In this document: one piece after another, positions 1-11,762 of the stretch
Layout of the letters: each line of letters opens with the position of its first letter
How positions within the stretch are numbered: position 1 is the first letter of the stretch
Origin: a bacterium
GTDB taxonomy: Bacteria; Bacillota; Bacilli; Lactobacillales; Streptococcaceae
Length of the DNA stretch: 64,000 nt
Reading direction: 5' to 3'
Assembly: GCA_905221195.1 (NCBI GenBank)
Contig: CAJNCF010000004.1
Span: forward strand, 164,810 to 228,809
Translations under genes and position numbers: made by a program
Notes under the pieces: generated by a model
What the model saw: the letters and a program-made list of their open reading frames with translations, nothing else
The model's database searches: none
What the model was told of the DNA's origin: nothing

Positions 1-144
1 TGAAAGAAAAGCTGTGTGGTTTTTGAATAGTGGATCTTTTAGAGACTAGATCCTTGGCCAATCTGGTGAGATTCATGCTCATGAAGATGAATACTATCTC
101 TGTTAAGAAGTTTTTTTGCATAATATAAATTATGTAAAAAAGAG

Positions 145-1695
145 CTACAACAACAAATCTTTTACTTTTCCAATTTCACTTTTGGGAATAACCAGATGAA
201 TCATATCCCCCAGATACATTCTGGTTGAGCCGTTAACTGTTTGGCTTTTGCCATTATGAACTTGGGTGGTGATGAGGATGTTATGTGGTAAGTTGAGCTC
301 GTGTACTTGTTTTCCAGCGATTTTGTCAGATACAGGAATTTCAATGAGAGTGACTTCTCCTTCATCTGTCGCTTCTTCTGGCAGCATTTTTTCCAACATA
401 GCCTCATAGACTGGCGCACCCTTGAGCAGATCCATAATGATATAGGCAACTAGGGTTACTAAGCCAAGTGGCATGAGGTTGCGAATGTCGCCTACCATTT
501 CGGTTACCAGAATCATCGCAGTTAAGGGAGCTTTAGATATTGCTCCAAAATAGCCACTCATTCCTAGAATGGCAAATATAGGAAACTGCTCTTGACTGAC
601 AAGCCCAAGATTGACACAAATAACACCAACTAGAGCACCAAGTAAGGAACCAAGAGCTAAAATGGGTAGGAATATTCCTCCTGGAAGGCCACTTCCATAA
701 CTAATCATGCTCCAAACAAAGCGAATCAAAAAGTAAGCTAATAGAACTTGGAAACTAAAATTTTGCTCAGTTAGGGAAAGGACAAGCTGATTTCCACCAC
801 CAAGAATTTGTGGTAAGAAGATGCCGACTGGTATGATAAGGATAAAAGCCAGAAATGGATAATAAGCTCTATCCAAATGGATTTTTTGACCAATCCAGTA
901 ATAAGCTCTACCGACATTTAGGACAGCTTTTTCATAGAGAAAACCGGAAAGCCCCAGAAACACTCCCATAAGGAGATAAATCCAATACTGGTCTAGGGTC
1001 ATGAGCGGGATATTGTCTGGCATATCCAGTACGGGTGTAAGGCCAAATATCAGTAAAGAGACAAAGTTTGCTACGAGGCTGGCTGCTAGAGTTGAGACCC
1101 AGAAAAAGCGTGAAAAATGGTGGTAGACTTCTTCTACGACAAAGAGGAGACCTGCAATCGGTGCATTAAAGGCTGCAGCTAGACCAGCGGCAGCTCCACT
1201 AGCAATCAAGGAGCGTTCCTCTACTGGACTGGATTTGAGCCATTTGGCAATTCCTTTACCACCGACCGCTCCAAGTTGAATACTAGGCCCTTCACGCCCC
1301 AGCATGAGTCCACTTGCGATTGCAAGAATACCTAGAATATATTTTTTCCAAAGTACGCCCCACCAGTTGAGGGTCATGAGTCCCTTTAATTCGGCTTCAA
1401 CTTGAGGAATCCCTGAACCCTTGATATCTTTTTCTGATCGAGTTAATTTCGCACTGAGCCAACAAACTATTAAATAAAATAGACCAATGATAAAAAGATT
1501 GCGCACTAGGTGCGCTTGATCTTGATAAAGCCCTTGTATCAGGTGAAAGCCTTTTTCGATTGAAAACCGAAAGGATCCGACGATGATTCCTACGACGAGT
1601 CCCACAATGATTCCTCGTCCAACTTGGGATAATATAGTGCTTGAGGCAAAGGCAAATTCTTTCTTGGAACTGAGTGTTTCTGACTGTTCCTCCAT
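145..1695 (-). CDS. ClC-family chloride/proton transporter with C-terminal TrkA-C domain
   Basis: This is a membrane ClC-type anion channel or H+/Cl- antiporter of 516 aa. About 10-12 hydrophobic segments span residues 25-420. Family signatures are visible: GSGIPQ (about 93-98), GREGP (about 133-137, carrying the gating glutamate) and GLPGGIFLP. The last 70 residues look like an RCK/TrkA-C ligand-binding domain, as in other Firmicute ClCs. An in-frame start exists further upstream, but the ATG at 1695 is preferred because AGAAGGA sits about 7 nt before it. It follows rnhB by 16 nt, in the same direction. The transported ion is inferred from the family; fluoride or another anion is not excluded. 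Confidence 0.9.
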   Translation of the reverse strand: MEEQSETLSSKKEFAFASSTILSQVGRGIIVGLVVGIIVGSFRFSIEKGFHLIQGLYQDQAHLVRNLFIIGLFYLIVCWLSAKLTRSEKDIKGSGIPQVEAELKGLMTLNWWGVLWKKYILGILAIASGLMLGREGPSIQLGAVGGKGIAKWLKSSPVEERSLIASGAAAGLAAAFNAPIAGLLFVVEEVYHHFSRFFWVSTLAASLVANFVSLLIFGLTPVLDMPDNIPLMTLDQYWIYLLMGVFLGLSGFLYEKAVLNVGRAYYWIGQKIHLDRAYYPFLAFILIIPVGIFLPQILGGGNQLVLSLTEQNFSFQVLLAYFLIRFVWSMISYGSGLPGGIFLPILALGSLLGALVGVICVNLGLVSQEQFPIFAILGMSGYFGAISKAPLTAMILVTEMVGDIRNLMPLGLVTLVAYIIMDLLKGAPVYEAMLEKMLPEEATDEGEVTLIEIPVSDKIAGKQVHELNLPHNILITTQVHNGKSQTVNGSTRMYLGDMIHLVIPKSEIGKVKDLLL

Positions 1696-1711
1696 AATCA
1701 TTCCTTCTAAC

Positions 1712-2491
1712 TTAACTTTCTTTTTCTCCTGAAACCAGTGATTTAACGGGTTCAAAGCTGGTTCGGTGAATTGGGGTAACTCCTAGTTTTTCGAGTCCTT
1801 CCAGGTGTTTAGCTGTTCCATATCCTGCATTAGCAGCAAAATCATAACCAGGGAACTGCTGATTGTATTCCTTCATCAATTCATCACGTGTCACCTTAGC
1901 TACTATTGAAGCCGCTGCGATAGAGAGGGAATTGGCATCTCCTTTGATGATAGATGTTTGTGAAATGGGCAATTCTAGTTTCATGGCATCTATCAAAAGA
2001 TGTTCAGGTTGCGGACTGAGCTGGGAGATTGCTTCCTGCATGGCTAGTTTAGTTGCTTCATAGATATTGACTTGGTCGATGACTTTATTATCCATGATAC
2101 CAATTCCGATTGACAAGGCTTGGTCTTGAACGGCTTGGAAAATTTCCAGATGTTTCTTTTTAGGAATTTTCTTGCTGTCGTTGAGGCCTTGAATCTTACA
2201 ATTTTGAGGTAAAATAACAGCTGCAGCGACTACAGGTCCAGCCAGAGGACCTCGGCCGACCTCATCAACACCTGCAATTAAGGTCAATCCTTGCTTATAA
2301 AGTTCTTTTTCATAGGAAAGCATGGATTCCAAACGAAGATCCTCATTCAATTCAGCTTGAATGGCTTTTTTACGCTTGCTGATTTCCTTTTGAACTCCAG
2401 AGCGACTATCCTTTTCGAGTTCTAAAAAAACAGGACTTTCTAAATTCTTGACTGTTGCAAGGAGTTCTTTGATTTCTTTAATCGTCGCCAT
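1712..2491 (-). CDS. rnhB: Ribonuclease HII
   Basis: RNase HII cleaves RNA in RNA/DNA hybrids and removes misincorporated ribonucleotides. The 259-aa protein has the catalytic DEVGRG motif (D76, E77) followed by GPLAGPVV. Further acidic residues lie in LLIDAMK, and the C-terminal NAGYGT motif is present. An N-terminal extension of about 70 residues is typical of Firmicute RnhB. It overlaps the end of rbgA by 14 nt, so the two are translationally coupled. Length and motifs are complete. Confidence 0.96.
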   Translation of the reverse strand: MATIKEIKELLATVKNLESPVFLELEKDSRSGVQKEISKRKKAIQAELNEDLRLESMLSYEKELYKQGLTLIAGVDEVGRGPLAGPVVAAAVILPQNCKIQGLNDSKKIPKKKHLEIFQAVQDQALSIGIGIMDNKVIDQVNIYEATKLAMQEAISQLSPQPEHLLIDAMKLELPISQTSIIKGDANSLSIAAASIVAKVTRDELMKEYNQQFPGYDFAANAGYGTAKHLEGLEKLGVTPIHRTSFEPVKSLVSGEKES

Positions 2492-3329
2492 CGAGATCTT
2501 CCAATGTATCTAAGGTATAGTTACCGAGTTTGCCATCACGGACTTCCTTCACGAAGAGACTGTAAAAGCGGTCGTAGTCGTCTCGGAAACCGAGGGCGCG
2601 GGTCATATCCATAATAATAACAGGCGCTTCTTCTTCAATTTTCATTTGTTTGAAGCGTTCAGCCAACTTTTCTGGATAATGTTCTTTGAAATAATTGATA
2701 CCAAAAATGGTCACCTCATCCATAGGGAGCAACTGATCTTTGATAGCTCCAGTCAAGGCCAGTTTCAGTGCAACAGTTTCATCTTCGAATTTAGGCCAGA
2801 GAATCCCTGGTGTATCCAAGATTTCCAGGTCTTTATTGGTTTTGAGCCATTGTTGCCCCTTGGTCACACCTGGTTTGTTACCGACAACGGCAATCTTCTT
2901 ACCAGCTAAGCGGTTCATGAGAGTTGATTTACCAGCGTTTGGAATCCCGATAATCATGGTACGCAAGGTTTCAATTTTGATACCACGTTCCTTTTGGCGA
3001 GAAATCTTATCAGCCATGAGCTTTTTGGCAGCATCTGTTACAACTTTAACAGTCACTTGCTCTTTAGAGTTGATAGCCAGAGTCTGGATTCCTTGTGATT
3101 CAAAATACTGACGCCATTCCTTGGTCATTGCTGGATCAGCCAAGTCTGCCTTGTTTAAAATCAAGAGTTTTGGTTTGTCACCAACAATCTTGGTCAACAT
3201 AGGATTTTGACTAGATAGAGGTAAGCGTGCATCTACCAAGATCGTCACAAAATCAACAAATTTTAAATTTTCCTGCACCTGTCGACGCGCTTTAGACATG
3301 TGACCAGGAAACCATTGAATAGTAGCCAT
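2478..3329 (-). CDS. rbgA: Ribosome biogenesis GTPase RbgA (YlqF)
   Basis: RbgA is a GTPase needed for late assembly of the 50S subunit. The 283-aa protein shows the circularly permuted order of GTPase motifs expected for YlqF/YawG proteins: G4 NKAD (about 59-62), then G1 GIPNAGKST (about 128-136), then G3 DTPG in [12 protein letters not shown]. The start ATG at 3329 has AAGGAA upstream. An extended -10 (TGATAAAAT, hexamer 3393-3398) lies about 64 nt upstream. It heads the rbgA-rnhB-ClC run. From memory, many pneumococci carry iga (IgA1 protease) between this gene and rexA; here the gap is only 183 bp. Confidence 0.96.
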   Translation of the reverse strand: MATIQWFPGHMSKARRQVQENLKFVDFVTILVDARLPLSSQNPMLTKIVGDKPKLLILNKADLADPAMTKEWRQYFESQGIQTLAINSKEQVTVKVVTDAAKKLMADKISRQKERGIKIETLRTMIIGIPNAGKSTLMNRLAGKKIAVVGNKPGVTKGQQWLKTNKDLEILDTPGILWPKFEDETVALKLALTGAIKDQLLPMDEVTIFGINYFKEHYPEKLAERFKQMKIEEEAPVIIMDMTRALGFRDDYDRFYSLFVKEVRDGKLGNYTLDTLEDLDGDD

Positions 3330-3392
3330 TGAGTTTTTTTCCTTATAAAATAAAAATTTAATTAATATAAAATAGTGTTATTCTTATGGTCT

Positions 3393-3398
3393 ATTTTA
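3393..3398 (-). promoter_or_regulatory. Probable -10 of the rbgA-rnhB promoter
   Basis: On the minus strand the sequence reads TGATAAAAT, an extended -10. It lies about 64 nt upstream of the rbgA ATG. No convincing -35 is seen, which is acceptable for extended -10 promoters. Confidence 0.45.
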
Positions 3399-3512
3399 TC
3401 ATAATTTGAGCCCGTTTGCATAGGCTTTTGGTTTTTTATAATGCAGACGTGACATAAAATAAATTATGAATCGTATTTGTGCTTTTGATTTTTAAATTTG
3501 AATAGGTGTTGC

Positions 3513-4691
3513 TCATATCAATAATCGTTCTAAAAATGGTTTGAGGCAGTTGAGGAGAATTCCTTCTATCCAGCTTTCTTGTGCTGATGATAAATGTTCT
3601 GCCTGAAGGCTTTCTTTTAAAAAGTCTCGGATTTGTTCGGGTGCGATTTCAAACTCAAAAGCTTTCATTTTATAGAAAAAGTCGACGAGATGATTTGACA
3701 GGTATACGGTTGAAAAGGGAACTTCTCCACTTTTTCGATATTCTAATAAGAGCCTAGAAAATCGAGCTTTTTCTTCAGGAAGCTCATGGAAATAGGAATT
3801 GAGGAGCCAGGTTTGCTTCTGCTTTCTTTCAATTGGATCCTGAGCTGCAATTCGTTGGTCTTTTTCCAGATCTTTTTGGTATTGTTTGGCCTTGATAGCC
3901 CGTTCTGTTCTATTTTTCCCAAAAAGTATTTTCTCCCACTTGCGTTCTTCTTGAGTAAGGGTTTCTGTAAAGCCAAAGTAATCCTGATAAGCACGCTCTG
4001 CTGGTCCCATGGCTAGGACCAGATTGTCTGCATATTGCTTGGCGATTTTATCCCTCTTCTTGCGCTCTTTCTCTGCCTGGATACGGAGTTCTTGTTCGTA
4101 GTCAATTTTCTCCTTGCCTAGCTTGACAAGGTATAGTTGGTCATCTGGTTTTCCAAGTAAAAAGGGTTTGATGCATTTTTCAAGGACTTCTTCCATCCGA
4201 GCCTTTTTCTTTGGCTCAGCCTTGGTCCAACTTCCTCCCTGAAAAACTTCTAGGAAGAGTTGGTAGTCTCTCTCAGGTGCAAATTGATTGCCGCGATTAG
4301 GTTTGAAAACACCTTTTTCCCAGAGCCATTTTAGAAGTCGCTCATCAAAGTCACTTTTATTGACTTTGATTTTTTCCTTTTTCTGGGCTTTTCTGGTTAG
4401 ATTTTCAACCTTTCTGAGTAATTTTTCTTCCTCTTCTAGTTGCTGGTCAAGGGACAATCGATGAAAATGACGAACACAGTCGCTGCCGATTGGAAAGAGG
4501 CGTTGGCCTGTGACACCGTTAAAGAGTTCGTAGGCGTATTTGATGGTATTCCCACAAACACAATTGCTACGGCCGATACCGTTAAAAATCAAGGAAACTT
4601 CATTCCATTCCTTGGTAGCTTGTTCCCAAGTATCAGCTTTTGAAGCCTGTAAAACCGCGTCGTGCAGGGATTTTCTAACTGGAAGTGTCAT
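3513..4691 (-). CDS. Conserved hypothetical protein downstream of rexA
   Basis: This 392-aa soluble protein is not one I can assign a function to. An N-terminal segment carries CVCGN and, later, GSDCVRHFH, together resembling a small zinc-ribbon (Cys/Cys...Cys/His) at about residues 44-75. The middle is strongly charged (Lys/Glu-rich, probable coiled coil, about 80-290). The C-terminus is compact and helical. It starts 18 nt after the rexA stop with GAAAGGAG before the ATG, so it is the third gene of rexB-rexA-orf. The zinc-ribbon and the position suggest a DNA-related accessory role, which is inference only. Confidence 0.8.
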   Translation of the reverse strand: MTLPVRKSLHDAVLQASKADTWEQATKEWNEVSLIFNGIGRSNCVCGNTIKYAYELFNGVTGQRLFPIGSDCVRHFHRLSLDQQLEEEEKLLRKVENLTRKAQKKEKIKVNKSDFDERLLKWLWEKGVFKPNRGNQFAPERDYQLFLEVFQGGSWTKAEPKKKARMEEVLEKCIKPFLLGKPDDQLYLVKLGKEKIDYEQELRIQAEKERKKRDKIAKQYADNLVLAMGPAERAYQDYFGFTETLTQEERKWEKILFGKNRTERAIKAKQYQKDLEKDQRIAAQDPIERKQKQTWLLNSYFHELPEEKARFSRLLLEYRKSGEVPFSTVYLSNHLVDFFYKMKAFEFEIAPEQIRDFLKESLQAEHLSSAQESWIEGILLNCLKPFLERLLI

Positions 4692-4709
4692 GAGGTCTCC
4701 TTTCTAAAT

Positions 4710-7700
4710 TTATACTTTTACAACTTGAACCTCGTCTTTACCGAGTAAAATCAAATATTTCTCAATATTTTCAATCGAATAGGCTCGTGATAAAGCCTCT
4801 TCATAAAGGGATAATTGACCACGATAGCGGTCTATGAGTTGACTTGGCTCATTATAGCGGTCTGTCTTGTAGTCGAACAGAACGATTCTGTCCTCGTAAA
4901 GCAGATAGCCATCTAGGATACCACGGACAACAAAGTCTTCCTGACTCTTGTGGTCTCTTTTGAGCATGGAGAAGGGTTGCTCGCGGTAGAGATGATCTGT
5001 ATGAGCAAGAATTTCCTGACCAAGTGCTGTGTCAAAGAATGCAAGAATTTTAGAAAGATTAATCTTGTCTCTGACAGCTTGGCTGGTTTGAACTTGTTTG
5101 AGAGTTTCTGTTAGGCTAGCAAGGGTTGGTCGCTGACTGAGGTCCATTCTCTGCATGAGTTCGTGAGTAGCACTACCAATTTCAGCTCCTGTTACCTTTT
5201 CTTTAGTTGAAAAATCTGGCAAATCAAAGCTAATTTTCTTGCCTATTGACTGGCCTTTACCAGCAATCTCGACACCTTCCATATCCATAACAGGTTCGTA
5301 GAATTTCTTGATTTGACTTGGGGTTTGAACACTAGGCAGTTCAATGGCTGCGCGATGAAGAGTATTATAAACTTCCACCTCTTTCAGCGTTTCAAGAGCT
5401 TCTTTAATAGTTTCAGACTGGCGGTTATCAGCTTGAGAGCTATCTTGTAGAGGGCTCTTGAATTCCAACTCTCCGATAGCTTCTCTAGTCAACTGGTCTT
5501 CGCCAACAAAACGATAGCTAAAGTTGAGATTGTCCTTGGCAAACGCTTTACTGATAGCCCAAATCCAATCTTGGAAATTCTTGGCTTGGAGTCTAGTACT
5601 GCTATCTAGTTTTCCATTTTTAGCTGCTGGGAATTCCTTAGCTTCCAGCTTTTCACGAGATCCCTTGCCGACAAGATAAAGCTTTTTCTCAGCCCGCGTC
5701 ATGGCAACATACAGCAGACGCATCTGCTCTGAATAGCTAGCTAGTTGTAATTCCTCTTCATTCTGCCTATAAGTCAGGCTAGGAATGGAGAGTTTGATAG
5801 TTTTAGGATAGTGATCTTCCACTGCTCCTGTCTCCATTTTGGCGATATATTTGACACCAAGCCCATTTTTACGACTGAGAATGACCTCTGACATGCTGTC
5901 TTGTTTATTAAAATCCTGATCCATATTGAGGATAAAAACGTAAGGAAACTCCAGCCCTTTACTTTTGTGAATGGTCATGAGTTCTACAGCATCCTTAGGA
6001 GGTGCGACAGCCACGCTTGCAAGATCGTGCTGGGCTTCTAAAACTTGGTCAATCATACGGATAAAACGAGACAAGCCCTTGAAATTGCTCTTTTCAAACT
6101 GGTCAGCTCGCAGTGCTAGGGCATAGAGATTAGCCTGTCTAGCAGGGCCATTTGGCAAAGCTCCAACATAGTCATAATAAAAACGGTCGTTGTAAATCTT
6201 CCAAATCAAGTCATAGAGTGAGTGGGTTTTGGCATACAAGCGCCATGAATCCAAGATATCCATGAATTTATTTAATTTTTCAGCTAAATCAGTATGAATT
6301 AACTCTTTCTGGATTGTTGTAAGTTTTTGAGCATTGACCAGTTTCTCATAGAGATTCTCTTGAACTTTGTCCTCTGCTTTCTGGAGAGACAAACGTGCTA
6401 ACTCGTCCTCATCAAATCCAAACATTGGAGACTTCATGAGAGCAACCAAGGCATAATCTTGCAGGGGATTGTGAATGACACGAAGTGTATCCAACATGAC
6501 TTGCACTTCTAGAGATTGGAGGTAATTGTTTTGTTCACCGTCGGTTTTGACAGGAATCCCGTACTCAGACAAGGCAAGGAGAATCTGGTCATTTCGACTG
6601 CGGCTGGAGGTCAAAAGGGCAATTTCCTTAAAAGCTACACTTTTCTCTTGATGAAGTTTAAGGATTTCCTTGATAACAAGGCGCATTTCACCTGTTAGTT
6701 TCGTTTCTGCCTGTCCCTCTTCTTCCTCACTTGTGTCGTCCTTATCATAGAGGAGAAATTCTGCCTTGTTGTCTGGATTAGGAGTCAGTTTGGTATTGGC
6801 AAAAACAAGATGGTGCATGTTATCATAGTTGATTTCGCCGACCTCTTGGTCCATAAGGCGTGCAAAAACATCATTGGTTGCTGACAGCACTTCTGAACTA
6901 CTACGGAAATTTTCCTTGAGGAGAATGAGCTTTCCTTCTTGGGGATTTTGCGCATAGCGTTGGAACTTTTCATTGAAAATCTGCGGGTCTGCCTGACGGA
7001 AACGGTAGATAGACTGCTTTATATCTCCAACCATAAAGCGATTGTGACCATTAGATAGCAATTCCAGCATTCGTTCTTGAATGTGGTTGGTATCCTGATA
7101 CTCATCGACCATGACTTCGTGGAAGCGATCCTGATAAGCCTCACGAACTTGCGGGAAATTCTCTAAAATCTCAATAGTATAATGGCTGATATCAGCGAAT
7201 TCAAAGGCATTTTCCTGATGTTTACGCTGACGATAAGCCTCCACAAAATCGCTCATGAAGACTTGGAAGGTCTTAGCTAGTTCCCATGTATCTTCATGAT
7301 AACGTTCTTGATAGTCGAGAATGGTTATCTGGTCTGACAGTTGTCCTAGTTTAGCAAACTGGGCCTTTCTTTCTTCGTTGTAGGCATCCGCCAGGGGCTT
7401 CAAATCAACCTTACGACTGGCATTAGTCAGAGCCCGACCATTTTTCTCCTTAGAGATGGCGACAACACGCGCAAGCACTGCCTGATAAGCCTGACTATCG
7501 GACTCCTGATTTAGGGAGCCAATTTCATCTAAAATCAACTGAACATTTTCTAGATAAGCAGCCTTTGGAAACTCCTTGGCATCATTATCCAAATGGTAAC
7601 GGAAGAAACTTTCCAAGTCCCAAAGGGTTTGCTGGATTTGTTGGGTTAGTTTGTCTTTTTCACTAGTAAAATCAGCTTTTCCAAAGCCTTTGAGGAATGA

Positions 7701-8360
7701 TTCACTCAGCCATTTCTGAGGATTGCTGGTGGATTGGAGGAAATCATAGATTTTATAGACCTGCTGGCGCAACCCACGTTCATCCTTGCCACGTCCAGCA
7801 AAGTTTTTCAGCAAACGACTAAAGGTCTCTTTCCGTTTACCTTGGTAATGCGCTTCAAAAACCTCATGAAAGGCTTCGTTTTTTAGAAGGAGTTGCTCGC
7901 TTTGATTTTGTAAGATACGGAAATTAGGCGCAATATTAATTAGATAGCCATGTTTGCCAAGGAATTTTTGTGTAAAAGAGTCCATGGTACCGATGGCAGC
8001 GTTTGGTAGGTCTGCCAACTGGCGTCCCAAGTGTTGTTTGAGGTCAACGTCATCGCTTTCTTGGATATGTTGGCTGATTTTTTTCTCCAAACGTTCTTTA
8101 AGTTCAGTCGCAGCCTTGACGGTAAAGGTTGAGATAAAGAGTTGAGAAATTTCGACACCACGCGTCAATTGGTCCAGAATACGCTCGGCCATGACAAAAG
8201 TCTTCCCAGAACCAGCAGACGCTGAGACAAGGATATTCTGACCAGAAGTGTAGATGGTTTCAATTTGCTCGGCAGTTTTCTTCTGTTCCTTGCTCGAATT
8301 TGCTTCTGCTTCTTGCAATTTTTGAATTTCTTCCTCACTTAAAAAGGGAATGGGCTTCAT
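4710..8360 (-). CDS. rexA: ATP-dependent helicase/nuclease subunit A (RexA/AddA)
   Basis: RexA is the UvrD-type helicase and nuclease subunit of the RexAB (AddAB) complex, which processes double-strand breaks for RecA. The protein is 1216 aa. Walker A is [10 protein letters not shown] (about 46-55), Walker B is in DEYQDTN, and helicase motifs such as LLYVAMTRA follow. The C-terminal RecB-type nuclease has [11 protein letters not shown]...FDYKTD. The ATG overlaps the rexB stop by 4 nt (ATGA), so translation is coupled. Full family length. Confidence 0.97.
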   Translation of the reverse strand: MKPIPFLSEEEIQKLQEAEANSSKEQKKTAEQIETIYTSGQNILVSASAGSGKTFVMAERILDQLTRGVEISQLFISTFTVKAATELKERLEKKISQHIQESDDVDLKQHLGRQLADLPNAAIGTMDSFTQKFLGKHGYLINIAPNFRILQNQSEQLLLKNEAFHEVFEAHYQGKRKETFSRLLKNFAGRGKDERGLRQQVYKIYDFLQSTSNPQKWLSESFLKGFGKADFTSEKDKLTQQIQQTLWDLESFFRYHLDNDAKEFPKAAYLENVQLILDEIGSLNQESDSQAYQAVLARVVAISKEKNGRALTNASRKVDLKPLADAYNEERKAQFAKLGQLSDQITILDYQERYHEDTWELAKTFQVFMSDFVEAYRQRKHQENAFEFADISHYTIEILENFPQVREAYQDRFHEVMVDEYQDTNHIQERMLELLSNGHNRFMVGDIKQSIYRFRQADPQIFNEKFQRYAQNPQEGKLILLKENFRSSSEVLSATNDVFARLMDQEVGEINYDNMHHLVFANTKLTPNPDNKAEFLLYDKDDTSEEEEGQAETKLTGEMRLVIKEILKLHQEKSVAFKEIALLTSSRSRNDQILLALSEYGIPVKTDGEQNNYLQSLEVQVMLDTLRVIHNPLQDYALVALMKSPMFGFDEDELARLSLQKAEDKVQENLYEKLVNAQKLTTIQKELIHTDLAEKLNKFMDILDSWRLYAKTHSLYDLIWKIYNDRFYYDYVGALPNGPARQANLYALALRADQFEKSNFKGLSRFIRMIDQVLEAQHDLASVAVAPPKDAVELMTIHKSKGLEFPYVFILNMDQDFNKQDSMSEVILSRKNGLGVKYIAKMETGAVEDHYPKTIKLSIPSLTYRQNEEELQLASYSEQMRLLYVAMTRAEKKLYLVGKGSREKLEAKEFPAAKNGKLDSSTRLQAKNFQDWIWAISKAFAKDNLNFSYRFVGEDQLTREAIGELEFKSPLQDSSQADNRQSETIKEALETLKEVEVYNTLHRAAIELPSVQTPSQIKKFYEPVMDMEGVEIAGKGQSIGKKISFDLPDFSTKEKVTGAEIGSATHELMQRMDLSQRPTLASLTETLKQVQTSQAVRDKINLSKILAFFDTALGQEILAHTDHLYREQPFSMLKRDHKSQEDFVVRGILDGYLLYEDRIVLFDYKTDRYNEPSQLIDRYRGQLSLYEEALSRAYSIENIEKYLILLGKDEVQVVKV

Positions 8361-11300
8361 CGATTCAACTCCTCTCTTATTTTTTCAAACCAAGCTTGCT
8401 TGAGTTTCTCTCCTACCAGACGCTTGCCATCAGCTAAGTCCAACTTTTCTAGGAAACGGGCTTGACCTAAGTGATAATTGGCTTCAAATCCTGTGATGGC
8501 TTGATGTTGCTGAACATATGGAGCAATGCTTCTACCATTTTCAGTATAAGGGTTAATGGCGAACTGACCTGCTAAAATCTTCTCAGCTGCTTTCTTGTAA
8601 AGATGGGCATTGTAATCCAGTAGGAGCTGGAACTCCTCATCCGTCAACTGATTGGCTTTGGTTTTATTGTAAAATTCACCCAAGTGACTGCTTTCTTTTT
8701 CTAAAAAGAGGCCTTGGTATTTCATTGACTTGCTGGCTTCTACTACTGCTCCAGCCAGACTTTTAACAGCCATCAGAGATTGAACAGGTTCAGCCATTTC
8801 CAAGTACATGGCGCCGAAAAAGTTCTGCTCCCTTTCTCTTTTTAAGGCAGCTAGATAGGTTGGCAACTGGGAATTGAGCCCATTAAAGAAATGAGGAAAC
8901 TGGAACTGAGTCAGACTGGATTTGTAGTCTACCACTCCTATCGCTCCATCAGCTTTCAATCGGTCAATGCGGTCAACCTTGCCTCGTACAAAGACACTGC
9001 GTCCATTGTCCAATTGAATAAAGGCTTGCTCTTTCCCACCGAAATTTGCCTCTTCTTTGATGGTTTCGATGCCTGGATTGTGGCGGAGAATATGGCCAGT
9101 TGTCCGCGCCACATCAAGTAGAACTTCCTTGGTGAACTGGGCTTCCAAACTTTCCTGATAAATAGCCTCAAATTCTCGTTCTTGACTGGTTTCTTGGATA
9201 GCTTGTTCTAGACGGTGGTCAAAGGAATCTTCGTCAGGCAACTGCAAGGCACGTTCAAAAATACGGTGCAAGAAATTCCCATGACTACGAGCATCTGGAC
9301 GTAGGCGCAATTCTTCCTGCAGGCCTAGTACATAACGGAGGAAATAACTGTATTGGTTTCGGTAAAACTCCGTCAAACCAGACGTAGACAGGTAAAATTC
9401 CTTGTCAGCTGGATAGAGAGCCTGTAAGGTATCCTTGGTCAACTGCTTACTGCTTGGACTGGTTGGGAGAGCTGGATTTTCCAAACCTTGCTGGTCTAGT
9501 TTTTTACCCATGACACGCGCCAATACTTTAACAAAGGTCAAATCTTGCTCCCTATCACTCGTCTCGCCCTGTTGGTGATAGGCAACCAGACTAGACAAAA
9601 GACTGTGATATGAGCCTATATCTTCTTTAGACAGCCCTTTGTAATTCATCCTCTTCTCTTTCCGACTAAATCCAAAATGGACCAACTCTTGAAGATAGGC
9701 AGATTCCTTACTTTCGATTTCGTTAAAAAGACTTGGAGCCGACAAGACCAACTGCTTACGGGCAGAATTAACCAAGGAAAGCATAGTGTAGCGATTTTTC
9801 TTGAGGTTTTCACTGCTGGCAATCAGCAATTGCGCTCCTTCCTCTGTCACTTGGTTTAAGTTTTGTCTTTCTTCATCAGTCAAAAGACTGGTGTTTTGCG
9901 CAATTTTGGGTAAATTGTCCTGAGTTAACCCAATGGCATAGACAAAGTCAGCTGTCAGAGGAGCAATCAAATCATAGCTCTGCACCAGAACGGTGTCTAC
10001 TGTTGCTGGAATGGTGCGATATTGAGATAGGCTCATTCCAGAATGGAGCAAGGCTAGGAAGTCCTCCAGACTAACCTGTGAACCAGCAAAAACAGTCGCA
10101 AATTGTTCTAAAACATGACAGAATGCCTTCCAAACTTCAGCTTGTCTTTCCTGCTCTAGAACTTCCATAGTAGCTGTCAAATCTTGCAGTTGCTTGGTCA
10201 CCGCACCCTCTTTTAGAAAGCTATTCCACTTTTGCAAGAGATTTTCAGCCTTCTGCTTTCGGCTGGTAAAGAGAGTCTCAAGAGGTGTTAAAATACGCAG
10301 ACGAAGAGCATTTAAACGCCCTAAATCAAATTTTCCATGGTGGGATTTGGTGAAGGTTTGCTGAAAGGCTGGCAAGCCATTGATACCAAGATAGCGGATA
10401 TATTGCTCAAATGCGTCAATATCAGCCTGACTAAGGTCGGTATACAAACCAGTTCTGAGAAGGTTAATCAAATCCTCCTGACGGAAACGATAGCGTTTTA
10501 AAGACAAAATAGACTCGATAAACTGTGTCAAGGGATGATGCGCCATAGATTCGCTTCTACCAAGATAAAAAGGAATCTGATACTGGTCAAAAATAGTTTT
10601 CAGGGATAACTGGTAAGAAGTCACATCCCCCAAGAGAATACGAAAATGCTTGTAACTCAGGTCTGGATTGGCATGCAATTTCTGACGAATGCTACGGGCT
10701 ACCAACTCCAACTCTTCTTTTTGCGTCAAACAAGACCAGATTTGCAGGTTTTCACGGTCTTTCTCATCGACCTCCAAAGTGAGCTCTGAAAAGTCATAAG
10801 AAGACTCCAGCAAACGAGAGGCCTTGTCAAAACTATCCATCTTCTCATGAGTCTGAGAACAATCCAGAGCAGGAGTTTGGTATTTAGAGGCTAGATGATG
10901 GAGAAACTCTACACTGGCTTGGTAGAGATTTCCCTCGCTAAAAGGGCTGGTATAGGCTTTCTTACTAGCATAAGCCCCAATGACAATTTCAACACCCTTG
11001 CTATGAAGTAAGTCCACAATCCGCTCTTCCTCGGCAGAAAGACGGGTAAATCCATCAATGACCAAGGCGATTTGAGTAAAATTGCTACTTACCTTGCCAT
11101 TCTCAATAGCCTCAATCAAATGGGACAACTGACTTCCCTGAGCCAACTGGCCTTGATTGAGATAGGCCGATACTTTCTCAAAAATCAAGAGTAAATCTGC
11201 TCGCTTATCCTCATCAGTCAAACTTTCTAAGTCTAAAAAACTCATCTGAGCAGTTGTCATCTCGTGATAAAGCTCAATCAACTGCTGGATAAACTGAGGA

Positions 11301-11632
11301 TCCTGCTTAATAGCACCATAAACACGTAAGTCCTTGGGATCAAGTTCAGCAAGGCATTTATAAAAGGCCATCCCAAGACCAATATCATCTAGACTGGTTT
11401 TAGCAGGCAAATCATTCAAGACCAGGTAACGAGCCATCTGCGCAAAGCGCGTGACGGTAATCGCAAAAGAAGCCTGCTGGGACAAGCATTCCAGCGCGGC
11501 GCGTTCCTTTTCAAATGAAAGAGAGTTGGGAGCGATGTAGAAGACCCGCTTGCCCGCAGTAACGAGCTCTTCCGCCTCTCTGGTTAGGATTTCTGTCAAA
11601 GAAGTCCGAATATCAGTATAAAGTAATTTCAT
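8357..11632 (-). CDS. rexB: ATP-dependent nuclease subunit B (RexB)
   Basis: RexB is the partner subunit of RexA, with the second nuclease active site. The protein is 1091 aa. The C-terminal nuclease motif is [10 protein letters not shown]...GVVDYKSS. Two features differ from Bacillus AddB: the N-terminus has no P-loop ([14 protein letters not shown] instead), and no cysteine cluster follows the nuclease motif, so no Fe-S staple is expected. This agrees with streptococcal RexB as I know it. The frame opens 24 nt earlier, but the ATG at 11632 is chosen. It has GAGG about 6 nt before it, while an extended -10 at 11665-11670 would put the transcript start right at the upstream ATG. Confidence 0.95.
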   Translation of the reverse strand: MKLLYTDIRTSLTEILTREAEELVTAGKRVFYIAPNSLSFEKERAALECLSQQASFAITVTRFAQMARYLVLNDLPAKTSLDDIGLGMAFYKCLAELDPKDLRVYGAIKQDPQFIQQLIELYHEMTTAQMSFLDLESLTDEDKRADLLLIFEKVSAYLNQGQLAQGSQLSHLIEAIENGKVSSNFTQIALVIDGFTRLSAEEERIVDLLHSKGVEIVIGAYASKKAYTSPFSEGNLYQASVEFLHHLASKYQTPALDCSQTHEKMDSFDKASRLLESSYDFSELTLEVDEKDRENLQIWSCLTQKEELELVARSIRQKLHANPDLSYKHFRILLGDVTSYQLSLKTIFDQYQIPFYLGRSESMAHHPLTQFIESILSLKRYRFRQEDLINLLRTGLYTDLSQADIDAFEQYIRYLGINGLPAFQQTFTKSHHGKFDLGRLNALRLRILTPLETLFTSRKQKAENLLQKWNSFLKEGAVTKQLQDLTATMEVLEQERQAEVWKAFCHVLEQFATVFAGSQVSLEDFLALLHSGMSLSQYRTIPATVDTVLVQSYDLIAPLTADFVYAIGLTQDNLPKIAQNTSLLTDEERQNLNQVTEEGAQLLIASSENLKKNRYTMLSLVNSARKQLVLSAPSLFNEIESKESAYLQELVHFGFSRKEKRMNYKGLSKEDIGSYHSLLSSLVAYHQQGETSDREQDLTFVKVLARVMGKKLDQQGLENPALPTSPSSKQLTKDTLQALYPADKEFYLSTSGLTEFYRNQYSYFLRYVLGLQEELRLRPDARSHGNFLHRIFERALQLPDEDSFDHRLEQAIQETSQEREFEAIYQESLEAQFTKEVLLDVARTTGHILRHNPGIETIKEEANFGGKEQAFIQLDNGRSVFVRGKVDRIDRLKADGAIGVVDYKSSLTQFQFPHFFNGLNSQLPTYLAALKREREQNFFGAMYLEMAEPVQSLMAVKSLAGAVVEASKSMKYQGLFLEKESSHLGEFYNKTKANQLTDEEFQLLLDYNAHLYKKAAEKILAGQFAINPYTENGRSIAPYVQQHQAITGFEANYHLGQARFLEKLDLADGKRLVGEKLKQAWFEKIREELNR

Positions 11633-11664
11633 CTCAGCCTCGTTGGAATTTTTCATTACCTTTT

Positions 11665-11670
11665 ATTATA
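11665..11670 (-). promoter_or_regulatory. Extended -10 of the rexBA promoter
   Basis: The minus strand reads TGGTATAAT (TGn plus consensus TATAAT). The predicted transcript start is around 11658. This leaves about 25 nt to the chosen rexB ATG with its GAGG site. Confidence 0.6.
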
Positions 11671-11720
11671 CCATTTTTTAATTAAGCAATCCTGTAAATA
11701 ATCGGTTCTTTCTCATCTAT

Positions 11721-11750
11721 TGAAAAGAAAATGCCGGAAAGTTCCGACAT
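11721..11750 (-). terminator. Intrinsic terminator after the CPBP gene
   Basis: On the minus strand a 9-bp stem (ATGTCGGAA with TTCCGGCAT, 11731-11750) is followed by a T-rich run (TTTTCTTTTC, 11721-11730). It lies just past the CPBP stop codon and insulates rexB. Confidence 0.75.
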
Positions 11751-11762
11751 TGTTTTAGTAAG

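Noticed and set aside
119..134. CATAAT/ATTATG inverted repeat after the ClC gene as a terminator
   Set aside because: The stem is AT-only and lacks a T tract in a suitable position.
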